Source: Mastigias papua (taxonomy: Eukaryota; Cnidaria; Scyphozoa; Rhizostomeae; Mastigiidae). Taken from it: 64,000 bases of DNA. The first letter of the stretch is position 1. Every line of letters starts with the position of its first letter. A model generated the notes under the pieces. The model worked only from the letters and a program-made list of their open reading frames with translations, searched no databases and was not told the DNA's origin. Positions 1-13,390 of the stretch are shown piece by piece. The stretch is from assembly GCA_964019165.1 (NCBI GenBank), contig OZ025268.1, forward strand, positions 12,048,359-12,112,358, read 5' to 3'. The position numbers and the translations under genes were made by a program.

Positions 1-22
1 ACATATCTGGTAAAGAAGGAAA

Positions 23-472
23 ATGGCTAGAAGTATTCAGACAGACGAAACCAGCATAATTCATGGTCATCACATCTATAAAGAAGTTTGGGAAGCTACA
101 CTCGGAGAAATGCTTGAGGCTGCTTCGGATGATCGAGAAGAAGCGAAAGAACACGACAAATATTTCGTTGGATTTTACAAAAAAGACCTCCTTGTTGGAC
201 AGATCTCCATAGAAATTTCAAGTCTTTGCTTCTATTTCATCAACCAAGACCCAGACAACAAGACAAGAGCAATGATAACTGGAAAACGTCAACGAGAAAT
301 CGGACTTGTCATTCCCGCGAAAATAATTTTTACTGCGAACAATAAACGCTACTCGGGAGTTTTAGAGAAGGAACTCTGGAAGAGAGAGGCGAAATTTACC
401 ACTGTAACGTTGAAATTTAGAAAGAAGGGCGTATATCGTAAATTTCCTTATTATTTCACGAAACAAAGCTAA
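23..472 (+). CDS. Uncharacterised 149-residue protein (multicopy invertebrate type)
   Basis: An intronless ORF of 149 codons with an ATG in good context (A at -3, G at +4) and a TAA stop. It has an N-terminal HHIYKEVW motif, a VGQISIEIS segment and a basic, aromatic C-terminus. The order (HHxYKxVW, then VGxxxxxIS, then a GKRQREIG-like basic stretch) reminds me of a small HIRAN-like domain family found in many copies in aquatic invertebrate genomes. That resemblance is recalled, not tested. It lies beyond the last CFAP69-like exon seen at 1956, on the opposite strand, so it is either intronic or intergenic. The window edge is 22 bases upstream, so a longer 5' part cannot be excluded. No function is assigned. 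Confidence 0.4.
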   Translation: MARSIQTDETSIIHGHHIYKEVWEATLGEMLEAASDDREEAKEHDKYFVGFYKKDLLVGQISIEISSLCFYFINQDPDNKTRAMITGKRQREIGLVIPAKIIFTANNKRYSGVLEKELWKREAKFTTVTLKFRKKGVYRKFPYYFTKQS

Positions 473-1955
<1,483 letters not shown>

Positions 1956-2016
1956 AATGAACGGGGATCCTGGGCAACGTGATGCAACCAATATTGACAA
2001 GACAAGAAGATCGTTC
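1956..2016 (-). CDS. CFAP69-like exon, last one visible
   Basis: A 61 bp exon after a long T-rich tract (TTTTTTAG), phase 2 in and phase 0 out, with the consensus donor GTAAGT. It encodes NDLLVLSILVASRCPGSPFI. No further exon was recognised between here and base 1, so the rest of the gene lies in the left-hand flank or in unrecognised exons. Confidence 0.65.
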
Positions 2017-2132
2017 CTAAAAAAGAACAAAAAAAATGCAGTTAGAGCTCGAAATACGTTCAATTACATACATACATAGAGTACATATACAAACTGCATT
2101 AACAAAATAGCTCTAAGAAGAATATATCTCAC

Positions 2133-2198
2133 CTTAGTTGTCTATCGGCATGTCCAGAGGAATTCTGAAGTTGATCCAGAAATGCCAGCTGCAACGCA
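2133..2198 (-). CDS. CFAP69-like internal exon
   Basis: A 66 bp exon between the acceptor ATTTTTCAG and the donor GTGAGA, phase 2 on both sides, encoding ALQLAFLDQLQNSSGHADRQ and Leu. The HxDRQLRNDLLV sequence that spans this exon and the next is typical of CFAP69. Confidence 0.7.
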
Positions 2199-2854
2199 CT
2201 GAAAAATTGAGGCAAATACGACTAATACTAATGGAGCCAATGCCAAATTCTGTTATATTAATAGGAACACATCTATTACTGGATGGCTTATATAAATCAT
2301 ATAAGGTCATCACTACTAGAAGTAGTTACTGACATTACGATAAAAATAATTATATTCACTGACTGAGTAGTAAATCTTCTTTACTAATGGAAGGCAATCA
2401 TGTGCATGTTGCATGTAATCTAATGACGCTCTTATACTACTTTTGATATTTTTATCTACCTGTTATATTTGCATCGCTAATGTTCTTACTTCACATGATA
2501 GACATCATACAGTAGGGCTGAATACTCTATTGTCTAACGTGTGACAAAAGACAAAAACCATACAAGTATAACAGGTACATACTGACATATATCAAAAGCA
2601 ACACAAAGGAAAGGGGGCTGCACACTGATGTGACCGCTACGGTCTCGTGCATTAAAACAATTAACACGTTATGTGGAGCCATAAGTTCAGATTATGGCAG
2701 CAGTTATGCTCAGTACCTGAATTATTGCAATGTGTACACTAACCACTGACAACAAAAATGCTATGCACTATCTTATCAAATTAATGACAATCCGACAGCG
2801 TTGCTCAGTTTGATGGAAATGAATGGAAACGAAGAAATAATTCACAAAACTTAC

Positions 2855-2889
2855 TTGATGCATTCGTTGCAGTTTAGCTGATTCATGAC
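2855..2889 (-). CDS. CFAP69-like short exon
   Basis: A 35 bp exon between TGATTTAG and the consensus donor GTAAGT, phase 0 in and phase 2 out, encoding VMNQLNCNECI. It continues the armadillo helix (xxQLxxxEC) and joins in phase to both neighbours. Confidence 0.65.
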
Positions 2890-3352
2890 CTAAATCAAAA
2901 GAAATCGAAGGGTAATAGCAAGCGGGTATATATAGTATATGACGTCATTGAAAGTTGCCAGTAAAATAGGCAGTTAACTGCATCAATTTGCTATTAATTG
3001 AAACAACGAATGTCAATAACAGAGCTCTTCCTGAATGAAGAGACCCCGACTAGAGGTCACGAACCTTTGAAAATACTCGATAAAATATTGTGAATAGCTT
3101 TAAGTAGGGTTGAATAGTGAAGGTAAGTTTTTGTTACGACTAATTTACATAGGTTTATTCACAACTACACTTCGAAGCTTAAAGTTTTGAACATAATGAA
3201 ATTCCATAATATCAAATGTGTCGCCTAACTGCTGTCAGTAGTTACAGATAACAGGTAAGAGGATAAAATGTAAAAAGGCCATTTCTAAAGTGTGCAACAG
3301 GGATCAAAAGTAGTTCACTCAAGGCAAGTATTGGAGGATTTTCAAAGCTTAC

Positions 3353-3413
3353 CTGGTCTTCAGAGCCATTTTCAAGAAGATTCCAAAGTATTTCGACACA
3401 AAAGAAGAGCAAC
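3353..3413 (-). CDS. CFAP69-like internal exon (EILWNLLE helix)
   Basis: A 61 bp exon between the acceptor CAATAG and the donor GTAAGC, phase 2 in and phase 0 out, encoding LLFFCVEILWNLLENGSEDQ. The EILWNLLE core is the most diagnostic CFAP69-like segment in the window. It joins in phase to both neighbours. Confidence 0.7.
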
Positions 3414-4134
3414 CTATTGAAAAAGCCGTTACTTTTTCAGATAACGGGTTCCCCTTTCACGCAATAATTTCAAGAGCAAGTCAGCAACGTAAGCAGCCCT
3501 TTACATTAAAGATAAGAGCTTAAGAAGTAAGGGCAAAGAAATTAGATTAATACTAACTTCAGTAATATCACATTAACCTTCTGATTATGTACATGAACTC
3601 ACATATTAATAAACTCAGTAATGCTTATTCACTTCAAGCTGACTGAGGGTTCAGTGAATGCCTATATATGGAGCTGGCGGGGTACAGTACCTTAAAAAGG
3701 GTTCAGAACCACTGTATTAAGGTATCTGCTAGAAAATATGACAGGGAAGTGAAAGAATATACAGCTATGACAAATGCAAAAAAGAGAATGAATGTATAAA
3801 AAAGAATGCAAAGTAAAAGAATAACCGATATGATGGCTAGAGCATTTCCAATTTATGTTTCTGAATGGGTCCCATCTACCATTGTGCCAAACTTTGCAAA
3901 ACTCAAAGCTAAGGGCTCATCTAGAGGCACTAAAGGACAATACTGCTTCTAAATGCTTGTCCTTCAACAGCAAAAATTCTAGAACTAAGAACATCAGCTA
4001 GCTCACTGATGAAGTAGCCAAATCTTGAAGTCTCAGAATAGCTTGATTCCAGATCCTATTTAATCCTTCATTTTTGCAAGGGTGCTATACGTTTGTCTAT
4101 GAAAAAAAGATGAAGAGTAGTTTGAGCAGAATAC

Positions 4135-4216
4135 CTTTTCGATGGATCCTTCATATTCAAAGCACTGCAAACGAGGCCGGCAGCACTGGCAGCGAGCATA
4201 TCATCACAGTTCAAGC
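4135..4216 (-). CDS. CFAP69-like internal exon
   Basis: An 82 bp exon after an eight-T acceptor tract, open in one frame only (phase 1 in, phase 2 out). It encodes LNCDDMLAASAAGLVCSALN and MKDPSK. The NCxxML...AAxxxC pattern immediately before the LWNLLE helix matches the order in CFAP69. Confidence 0.65.
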
Positions 4217-5320
4217 CTAAAAAAAACACTTTGCATCACACATGAGCTGGCCTGTCAGCTAACTTTAGCTAATGATGTTGATGATGATCACTGATGAGAA
4301 TGAGAGTAGTACTTACAAAGAAGCAAATGACGCTGATCATGATGAAGGTGATGATGACAATGATGCTTATGGTAATATATGTGATTGCGAAATGCTGTTA
4401 TCATTTAGAGTGATTTATGATGACCTCCATTATGAATATACTGTACTGGTAGCAAGGATAAGGACAAGAAAATGATGACAAAAGTCACCTGAAAACGAGG
4501 TGATTACTCCCGTCATTGTCATCAATTAAAGTGTAGATCATTATTTGATAATGCAATGACAAAGCCCTTAACTGGAAGAGGGAGGGACTGCCATGAATAT
4601 CATAGCAATGCTTGGGAAGATCACTAAAAGGCTGGTATGCTTACATACATGAATCTGACATGTCTCGCATCGCACTTGCTAAATCAAGACGGGTGTCTAG
4701 ATCTCTTGCTAAGCCAAACAACTGTAAGAAAAGTGAACAAAATTTGCCAGTGAAACGGATCACATGTACACAAGTGATAACAAAATGCCAGTTCTAAACA
4801 AAGTGCTCTTGCCAATGATACATTTGCATCTGTATGTATTGAAACAGATAATTCTGTAAAATTACTCCTTTCAATTATATATGTATAAAACGTTTGATAA
4901 GCTCTCAGGAAACTTCAACAAATTAGTTGATTGTTCCAACAAACTTGGTTGCTGCATGTAAAAAATACAGCATACAGGGCAACAAATTTTAATTAATTCA
5001 TCGATATGACAAGGTTAGATACTTTTCCACGCTAACTCTGAAGAGATTCAGCTGAAGTTCTAAAGGAAATTTCTATATGCTTGCTTTGTACATGGCAATT
5101 TCCTTTCTTCTATCACAAAAACATCGTTCACAAACATGTGTCTGGAAATGAACTGCTGCCATCACTTTTTTAAAGTTGATTGATAAATAATTTAGTCAAA
5201 ATGAGCACTCATAGATTCAGATATTAGAATCAAGAATATCTATTAAATAAAATCAGTTATGTAGAAACTTACAAAAAACATAGCTACTAAATGAATTAAA
5301 TACAAAGAACGTTGGCTCAC

Positions 5321-5394
5321 CTCAGCAACAGATTTACAAATTGTGCTTTTTTCAATCACGGCTTTTATGAAATTGCCGGAAACTGGTTGAACTC
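5321..5394 (-). CDS. CFAP69-like internal exon
   Basis: A 74 bp exon (phase 1 in) between CATATAG and the strong donor GTGAGC, encoding VQPVSGNFIKAVIEKSTICK and four more residues. It ends in phase 0, while the next recognised exon (4216) needs phase 1. One exon between them is therefore missing from this annotation, or the donor used is an internal GTAAAT. Confidence 0.5.
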
Positions 5395-6149
5395 CTATAT
5401 GAAGAGAAACAAATGAGAAAGTAAGGCTAGATTAAATATGGAAACTATGTCTTGGAATCAAAACGCAGACATGAATGGGAAAACGAAGTTGAGGAAATAA
5501 AGAACTACGTTCGTATTACATTGCCTATAATTCACTGTAGATAATTAAGATGATTCCAGGATATGTGAAAAGTTTCATAAAGTTCGATAAGGCTTAACCA
5601 AAAAATTTAAAAAGAACCAACGAACGAAATTAACCGTAGATTTTAAATGCTACATGTAAGCACCTGCTAAGACTTACTTAAAAGGTTTTGGCTAATTTTT
5701 CAACTCTGTATATACGCGCAAATATTGGAAGAGCTCATTTTGCAATAATTTCTGCACAACCGGTTAACATATTTTGACATACTTAGCCCATGTCAAGGTG
5801 AATGACGACACAGTACATAAATAACATTGGATGAGAGAAGTTACCCAGTATTTCGTAAAATTCAGACAAGCTCAATGAAATGATAAAGAAAGCAAACGTG
5901 TAAACTGAGCTTGAAATGAAACCTTTCATACGTAATATGTTAGAAAAGATCCAGGACTGGTAGCACACAAGATTCATTTCAAGCCTTAACTTCAAATTAA
6001 ATGCTTTCCACTTTAAAATAATCCGCCTGGAGTATAAAACTGTGATATCAGCTCTCTGAGGGCATCAAACCTTTTTTTAGCTAATTTTATATACATATCG
6101 TCTGTTTGACGTCCACGAGCACTGAGCACTTAGCAAAGAGAAACGAACG

Positions 6150-6500
6150 AACTTGAAGTTTCTGGGACGACGAATGCAAGTGTGTCAGGACATTCTCAAG
6201 CGTCTTGGAACTGAGTCACCAAACTTGCTGGGGACAGTCATACCTGTGATGAGTCATTTATCTCTGATTACGACCGGGAGACCAACTGCCAAACCCCTCA
6301 GTGGAAGAGCCAGATGTCTCAAAGGACGAAGAATGTAACACAGTCGAAGTCAAAGTCGAGGTGATCGTATTCTTTGATGTAAGGGGAGATCATCCACTTT
6401 GACTACTTGAAACATGGCCAGAAAATCTACCAGTATTTTTACAAAAAGGTAAGGCGGCGCTATATTGTGTGATGGGAGTCCTGGCTGGATCTTTTCTGTT
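6150..6500 (+). pseudogene. Mariner-family transposase remnant
   Basis: Frames switch but the peptides follow a mariner (DD34D) transposase: QVCQDILKRLGTESPNLL, then a GDES-like segment with the first catalytic Asp, then WKSQMSQRTKN, then VIVFFDVRG, the strand leading to the second catalytic region. Several frameshifts and stops show it is dead. It sits in an intron of the CFAP69-like gene on the opposite strand. No terminal inverted repeats were identified. Confidence 0.65.
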
Positions 6501-6765
6501 ACACCTAGCATGTTTCTGATAAATCTAAGTGAATTATAGTGCAGACTTAAACCAATCTACGCCAAAGATGCGGTATTTGAAAGCCTAGAAGAATGCTAAT
6601 CAATAATGCTACAATTTAGAATCTGACAAGGGTCTTACAATTAGACTCATAAGAGCAATAACACAGTTCAGAGGCTTGAAAAACTTCCAATTTGCCATTT
6701 TCTAGGAGATTTCTAGAAAGTCATCACCCGAAAAAGTACCAATTAACTCTTTTTCCTTTAATAAA

Positions 6766-6767
<2 letters not shown>

Positions 6768-6816
<49 letters not shown>

Positions 6817-6858
6817 CATACATACATACATACATACATACATACATACATACATACA

Positions 6859-6894
<36 letters not shown>

Positions 6895-6896
6895 TA
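6768..6896. repeat. (TA)n followed by (CATA)n microsatellite
   Basis: About 22 TA units pass into about 19 units of the tetranucleotide CATA, then back to TA. Tyr-Ile-His-Thr type ORFs here are artefacts. Confidence 0.97.
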
Positions 6897-6932
6897 AAAG
6901 GAGAAATCCTGGTTACTCGCTAGCTACTGATT

Positions 6933-6934
6933 GT

Positions 6935-7020
<86 letters not shown>
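6933..7020. repeat. (TA)n microsatellite
   Basis: About 43 TA units, separated from the preceding TA/CATA array by only about 36 bases of unique sequence. Confidence 0.97.
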
Positions 7021-7023
<3 letters not shown>

Positions 7024-7139
7024 TATAAAGTATGCAAAATAAAAACTGCGTTGTATCTCGCGGGCCTATGCAGACAAGGGTTTGCCTACTTCAGCGCTCG
7101 ATATTCTGCAAGAGAAAATGCCACAAAATATGACCTGTA

Positions 7140-8081
7140 GTTGCAATTCTTGATGTTTCAAGTTTGTAAAGCGAGCTGACTGATAATGCAGTTTCTCTTT
7201 GAACTCGTTCTGAACATTTAAAAGTCATCTTCCCTGAAATTACAAATGAAACCATTGCCTAATAAAGTGGTATAGTACTCTCTACTTGAAGTAGCCTGAC
7301 CTGAGAAGTGTAAGTGATGACCTAAGAAAATCATACAAACAAATCAGTCAAAAATAATAATGTCATGTAATAAATATATAGTATTTGCAGCTATAGATAG
7401 ACTTCCTGCCTGTTAGAAGCAGGGCTCTCACGATGATGCTTCTGGTGGGCAGAGGGGGGCGGAGGGTGGCAGCGGCATGACATAGAAATTTGGCGACTAT
7501 GTGGGCGTGGTATGCTAGGTACCTGTTTGGAATATTTGTAAAAGTTGTAATATGGGGCAACATGTGACGTTATTTTGCAGAAAACTCACAGAATTTGCCA
7601 ATAAAAAGCAATTTTGCTGACAAATTATTTTCTTAGGGGGATGCGATGCCCCACACGCCCTCCTCGCGACAAGTCTGTCTAGAAGACCAAAACAAGATGA
7701 AGGACATACAACTATATAGAACAACTGATAGAATAACCAAATTTGAAGGGAAGGGTGGTGGAGAGATATAATGATTGGTATACAGCTTTATAATATACTG
7801 AAAGTTGCTGTATTTTGTGCCAGCATATCAAAAGAGTCTAGCAAGAGGAATTCATATGACAATGATATACTAGTGCAGTATATGTATTTAACATATTACT
7901 GATTGCTATGCTCTTCATTATCAATTCATATACCTTACAAGTGCTGTAAGGCTAACCACTTGTCTACAACTAAACTAAATTTAAAATGACTAGTTGTACA
8001 AAACCTCAACATTACTTATGAAACGAAAAGCAAACAAAACAAGGTAATTATCTGTCATATAATTCAACAAAACACATTTAC
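7140..8081. other. Intronic sequence, no gene recognised
   Basis: AT-rich sequence between TE remnants and a CFAP69-like exon. A G-rich segment at 7445-7475 and the GGGGGATGCGATGCC patch at 7636 look like ends of old MITEs, but no paired ends were found. Confidence 0.3.
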
Positions 8082-8158
8082 CAATATCAGAGAAGCAACT
8101 GGAAGATGTTTCTAGGTATAATTCTTCATCAGATAACGTTTCCTTCCATAATGGTTTC
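8082..8158 (-). CDS. CFAP69-like internal exon
   Basis: A 77 bp exon (phase 2 in, phase 1 out) between the acceptor TATTTCTAG and the donor GTAAAT. It encodes 25 residues beginning KPLWKETLSDEEL. Its outgoing phase fits the next exon (5394) exactly, the split codon giving Gly. Confidence 0.55.
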
Positions 8159-8391
8159 CTAGAAATAGATAGAGAATAGACTACAAGTCATTAAGGGTTC
8201 CTGCAGACATTGCCATGCCTGAGAAGTAGTTAATGATACACTGCACCATTTACATTGGACTTCCATCAAACCATCAATGATATGGTCTTAACTGTATAGG
8301 CTCAACTCATTGCTCTCATAATATAAAGTTTTCAGTATAAGTTTTCAGTTTTCATTTGACTATCAATCATCCTACATACAATAGTACATAA

Positions 8392-8482
8392 CTACAATAC
8401 AATACAAAACAATACAATACAATATAATACAATACAATGCAATATAATACAATACAATACAATATAATACAATACAATACCA
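8392..8482. repeat. (AATAC)n pentanucleotide repeat
   Basis: About 17 imperfect copies of AATAC with AATAT/AATGC variants. Confidence 0.9.
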
Positions 8483-8499
8483 AGTAATACATAACATGA

Positions 8500-9900
8500 A
8501 TGGGCGGTGCTAGAAAATTTTCATGGTGGAGGGGGGAGGGGGTATCTGGTCTCAAGTTGCCGAGTAGATCTAGTATAATGCATACACTAGCGCTCTTTTT
8601 TACATGGCTACATTCGTGTAAAAGAATTGATCTTCAACAACATGTTACTCCGTGACACAGAAATACTGATTGTAGCTCAACAATGAGGTAATCAAATAGC
8701 ATTTAAGAAATATACGGACTGAAAATTGCATTAGGGAGTCCGGGAAAATTCTATATTTATGCTCTCAGAACCACAGCAGTGACTATTTTTTAACTGATAA
8801 ACCCTATCATTGATAGCGCAACAATCTCATAGCCTCGAACATATTAATGTCGCAACGATTTTGTAAATGGGAAATATAAAACTTTGTCTAGTGACCTACG
8901 AGGACCCACCAAGGTTGGGACCAGTACAGGAATACATTTTCTAAATTGCACCCTCTAGATTGGCTGAAAAGGTATCTCTCAGACTAAAATGAAAGTGGGT
9001 ACAATAAAGAAGTCTGATAAACTGTATTTTGAGCATTTGTTTAATCACACTAAGGGGTGAGTGGCCAAACAGCTCAAGTAGCTCCCGTTAGCTAACTGAA
9101 ATGGACGGGCGACTTTCCAGATAAACGACAAAACAAGTCACTCTACCGTCCTTCGGAAGGGGCGTTAAACTAGGTGTCCCATGCCTGGATGCGGCCGGCA
9201 TAGTAGGCCAAAATAAGCTGAAAATGCTAGATAAACAGCCTACTAAAAACAAAATAAATAACAACAACACATAAGGACACTTTTTGAACTTATGTCGATA
9301 GGCAGTACTAGTTCTTTGGCAAGTCTGCCGAGTAGGCAACTCAAAATCTCAAATGTGCCGAGTACTCTGTCAGTTTGCGATCTTTAAGGGGGTATCACCC
9401 CTCCACACCCCCCGTAGTGCTGCCACTGATTGTATATAGGTAGATAAACTAAGGAGGAGCTCTCTAAATAAGTAAACTAACAGAGAAAGAGTGCACCCAA
9501 TAAAAACGAAGAAACTTAAATCTTGACAAATAGAAAACATAACAGAATGATGAACCAATTTCTAATAGCACATAAGAGTTCATGGAATAGAGTTTTACTT
9601 TAGAACGAAAAATTGAGACAACCAGTAACAGGAATGAAAAGGGGAAGAGTATTTCATAGCATTCCATGGCTTAGAACCGGAATATTGGACCGCTCTCAGT
9701 TTACATAGAGAGAGGTCCCTTTCAATGAAAGAAATTGATCACTTCTAGCGGCGTAAAAAAGTTATGAAAATAGATTGGACAAAGTTTATTGATAGCTTCA
9801 AAAACAAATGTTAAACTGTTTAATTGAATCATACGCTCAAGTTGTAATATCTTTAATCAACGAAAAAGAGGCGCAGATGGGGCAGTAAATGTTTTACAGT
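8500..9900. other. Intronic sequence with hAT-like MITE end
   Basis: No gene recognised. At 9406-9430, read on the minus strand, the sequence CAGTGGCAGCACTACGGGGG resembles a hAT-type terminal repeat. A matching partner was not found. Confidence 0.3.
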
Positions 9901-9959
9901 TTATGCATCTGAGGACTATCTTTTGTAGGAAAAATAGTGGCTCAAGATACCATAATTCT

Positions 9960-10375
9960 CTTTTTAAGCCCCCCTCTCACTTAAGCCGTCTCTCTAATAA
10001 GCCCCGTTTGCAGAAGGAAACTTTATCAAGTCCACCCTCTCTATTAAGCCCCCCCCCTCAAAACTGTGAATACTGCCAAACATAAGTTATGTTTATAACG
10101 AGCATAAAATTTGTTGTATTGATGACGTTCATTAGTACGGCAACAGACCAAATCAAAATCAAGCTCAGACGTCAATGTGCTGCAAACAGAAATGAAAATA
10201 ACTGATGAAGACAACAATGTTATTGGTGAAGATTCCTGAAATATACATAGAACATCACTATAGAAGATCTGTGCATATTTCAAAACTTTACTACGCCCCC
10301 CTCTCCAATAAGCCCTCCCCCTAAAGTGCTTGAAAAAATAGGCCCCCCGGGGGACTAAATAGAGAATTTACGGTA
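9960..10375. repeat. AATAAGCCCC dispersed repeat
   Basis: Repeated degenerate units of TAAGCCCCCCTCTC at 9965-10060 and 10290-10350, ending with AGAGAATTTACGGTA at 10362. The same type recurs near 1.1 kb (inverted) and 47.0-47.3 kb. It is a dispersed repeat of unknown class. Confidence 0.5.
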
Positions 10376-10769
10376 AGTATCAAAAGTAAGACCACAGACA
10401 ACGATACCATAGCTAAGAAAAGATGAGAAAAGTGAGCTATAAAGACTGAAAGGTGTAGATAATGGAATATAATGCTTCAGTTTAAAGAACAGTCCTGGAA
10501 TGTTGTTAACAGAGTTCACTGATATGGTATTTCTAGGACAGATGCCTACCAACAAAAATACCCCCATGTCAATTTAACAGTATTTATTTCAAATGAGTTC
10601 CCAACCAACTAGCTCCATCTATTCCATGGAAGGGAGCAGTGATAACAAACCCAATTGTACTTTACTACGGATTCTGTATTAAGTAGAACAACTGAGACGT
10701 CTTCATGTCTATATAGCCTAGGTGAAAATGAGACTTGGGAGCATTCTATGATTGTTTTTTAGTAAGGAA

Positions 10770-13119
10770 TGTCGGAGAAAGGCCAATAGAGCCTATAACA
10801 ACGACCTGACAAAGGGAGAAAGGAAGGTTTGTAGATAGGGAGAGGAGATCAGGTATGTTAATGTTAGATATGAAGCAAGATAAGTTATAGGACGGATGGA
10901 AGTGGAAGTAAAGGTATTACATAGCTGACAACTTCCTGGAATGAAAGATGATTTGTAGGAAAGAGTTCGTGGATTAAGTAGTATGAAATGGACAGGGTGT
11001 GACTGAGTAGAGCTTCTGGTGGGTTGAAACTGCCTCGGTGCATCAGGAACAATATTCTTGATGTGCAAGTGGCAATGTCCATGAAAATATATATAGAAAA
11101 TGGACAGGTCCGCAACCAGTTGATGATGAGAGAGAGGTTGGACATTGTCAAGAAGATGTAGAGAAGATCTGGGAGCACCACCCCAAACATGGGAGCAGTA
11201 TTTCGGAGAAGGACGAATCTGAGATTTGTATATAGTCAGTAGCTGAGAAGGAGAGAAAAAGCCACGGGTTCTAGAAAGGAAGCCAAGTGTCTGAGATGCA
11301 TGTTTAGCAGTGGAGTGGATGTGGGTTTTCCAAGAAAGATTGGATGACACTGAAAGACAAAGCTGAGAGAAAGAAGACGAAATATCCAGTTCACGGCCAC
11401 TCATGAATACAGGGGGGAAATTTTGATGATGTTTACGTGAAATAACAACCTGTGTCGTCTTTCCTTGAGTAAACTTAACAACGTTGTCATTACCCGCACA
11501 TCTCTTTGGTTGACACGTCATCTGTGAAAAGTGAAGCTGAGGTGTTACGATAGGATGAAACATTGGAGTAGGAAGGGTGCTGTGGATTAGATGAAAAAGA
11601 TGAACTTAGGTAAGGATCATCAGCGAAAGAGTAAATACTTGCAGAGGTAGAGAAAAGTAGTTCGTTTATGAAGAGGATGAATAAAACAGGCAAGATAACA
11701 GAGCCCTGAGGTACAACAGAGTTGATAGATTGAGAGTCAGAGAGGAAGCCATCGACCCTAATTGCAACTAATATGCGAGAAAGAAAGCTAGCAATCCATT
11801 TAATGAGAGTGTTGTGCAAACCAAACATTGGTAGTTTAGCAAGGGCCTTTGTGCCAGACACGATCAATGAATTTTGAGATATCAAGAGATATCACTCTGC
11901 TCTATCCATAGGGTTCTGGAGCAGAGGACCAAGCATGAACAGCGTAAGCTAGCAGTTCACATGTAGATCTGGCTTGTCGAAAGCCATCCTGGTGATCAGA
12001 AAGAAGGTTGTTTGTTTCATGGGAGGCAAGCTGTTGTCTGGTGATGCTAGTCTCCATAGTCTTAAAGATGAGTGAAATGACTGAAATTGGGCGATAGATC
12101 GAAGGGTCCGGCTTGTCCCCCTGTTTTGGGGATAGGCAAAATACGGGCAAGTTTCTAAGAAGAAGGAAATATACCAATAGAGTAGCACAGGAGTTAAGAA
12201 TTATAGCTGGTATACTATCAGGGCCTGTTGATTTAGAAGTGTTGAGCTGCAGAAAGATCTTAAGAACCTTGCTTGTAGAGAATTTGATAGGTGGCATTGT
12301 GATCAGGCGTGCAACTAGGAATTTTTGAGGACAAGAGTCTAATCAACAAAAAAGGGCACACTAACTAGCTTCTAGAGAGAATATATCTTGAAATCATACC
12401 TTTCGGATGTAGAAACAAAAGAAATCGTCTGGGAAGTTTCAGGATTTTGTTACTGTCATGTGTAATAAAGATTGTAAGCAGGTTTACGTAACAAAAAAAC
12501 AATGAACAGTTTAAAAACTCTCTAAGTAAAAGGGTATTTTTACCTTTTTTGAGAAAAAGGCAGGGGTCTAGACCCCTAAGATCCACCCCGTAGTTGCGCG
12601 CCTGGTGATGATAGAAGTAGGGTAGAGAAGAGGATGCGATTATTATTCATCCAGAATTGGAAGCAAAGATACAGTAGTGGCAAAAAAGTCCTGTGAAACT
12701 TCACACTTTTATATTCTGCAAAGAAATTTCATCCCCTCTCCCCCCTGAAACACGGAGTTCTGGAGAAGCACAGGTGATAATGGCAAAATTTCACGTGCAT
12801 GCCAACTCTCATTGTCCCACAGACGAACCAACATTGTTATAAGGGGAGGGGGGTGCGTTTATGTAGAAACGATGAAAATAGTAGAGGAATGTGGTCTATA
12901 TGAGTTTTCTGTAAGCGTCCCAAGGACTTTTAGCGAGTATTGTAGATGCAAAAGGTCGACCTTAAATGATGAAGCGTAAGAAGAAGAGCCAGAGTTGTTT
13001 TTCAGAGGCAGAAAAGAAGAGTAACAAAAGTTTTGTGAGACAACCTTGGCTATGGACAAAAAGGATCCAGACTTACAGGAAGTTATGCATGCGAGCACAA
13101 CACAGATTAGTTGTTCCAT
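10770..13119 (-). mobile_element. Jockey-group LINE, copy 1, decayed and interrupted by a MITE
   Basis: Minus-strand non-LTR retrotransposon related to the copies at 25.8-28.1 kb and 43.0-44.5 kb. Pieces from 13119 downward give the pre-RT linker, the SKSTGPDSIPA motif, PSIYRPISVISL, GFRQARSTC, VVPQGSVILPVLF and FADDPYLSSSF (RT catalytic motif C, with FADD in place of YADD). The C-terminal thumb follows, and a 3' end near 10770 is shared with copy 2. Motif A (LDISxAFDHVWH) is deleted and frames shift repeatedly, so it is inactive. It is interrupted at 12304-12604 by a MITE. It lies in a CFAP69-like intron in sense orientation. Confidence 0.85.
12304..12604. mobile_element. 301 bp MITE inserted in LINE copy 1
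   Basis: Terminal inverted repeats CAGGCGTGCAACTAGG (left) and CCAGGCGCGCAACTACGG (reverse of right) match at most positions. The 5 bp GTGAT occurs at both 12299-12303 and 12605-12609. Removing the insert and one GTGAT restores a LINE sequence colinear with copy 2. The interior has no coding capacity. The TIR resembles hAT MITEs, which normally make 8 bp duplications, so the superfamily is left open. Confidence 0.8.
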
Positions 13120-13336
13120 AAGTAAATTTCTAAGCTGTTTCTGTAACAGAGATTCCAGGTCTTCTAATTCAAAAAACGGGAGGTTTTTCCAAAAGTACTA
13201 AGATAATTGATTTTCGTACAGCCTAGCCTGCTAGGACCTTATTGCTGTTATTTTGTTGTTGTTGTTGCTAGTATCAGATAATTGGACTGCATCCTCAAAT
13301 CATCACTCAGGCAGCGGGTAGCAAATTTGAGAACAA

Positions 13337-13390
13337 AATGAATGAATGAATGAATGAATGAATGAATGAATGAATGAATGAATGAATGAA
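13337..13390. repeat. (AATG)n microsatellite
   Basis: About 13 copies of AATG, followed by a degenerate ATTAATGAATGA tail to about 13436. Confidence 0.95.

Noticed and set aside
4272..4475. Acidic ORF beginning MMLMMITDENESST as a gene
   Set aside because: Low-complexity GATGAT sequence inside an intron, with no homology recognised.
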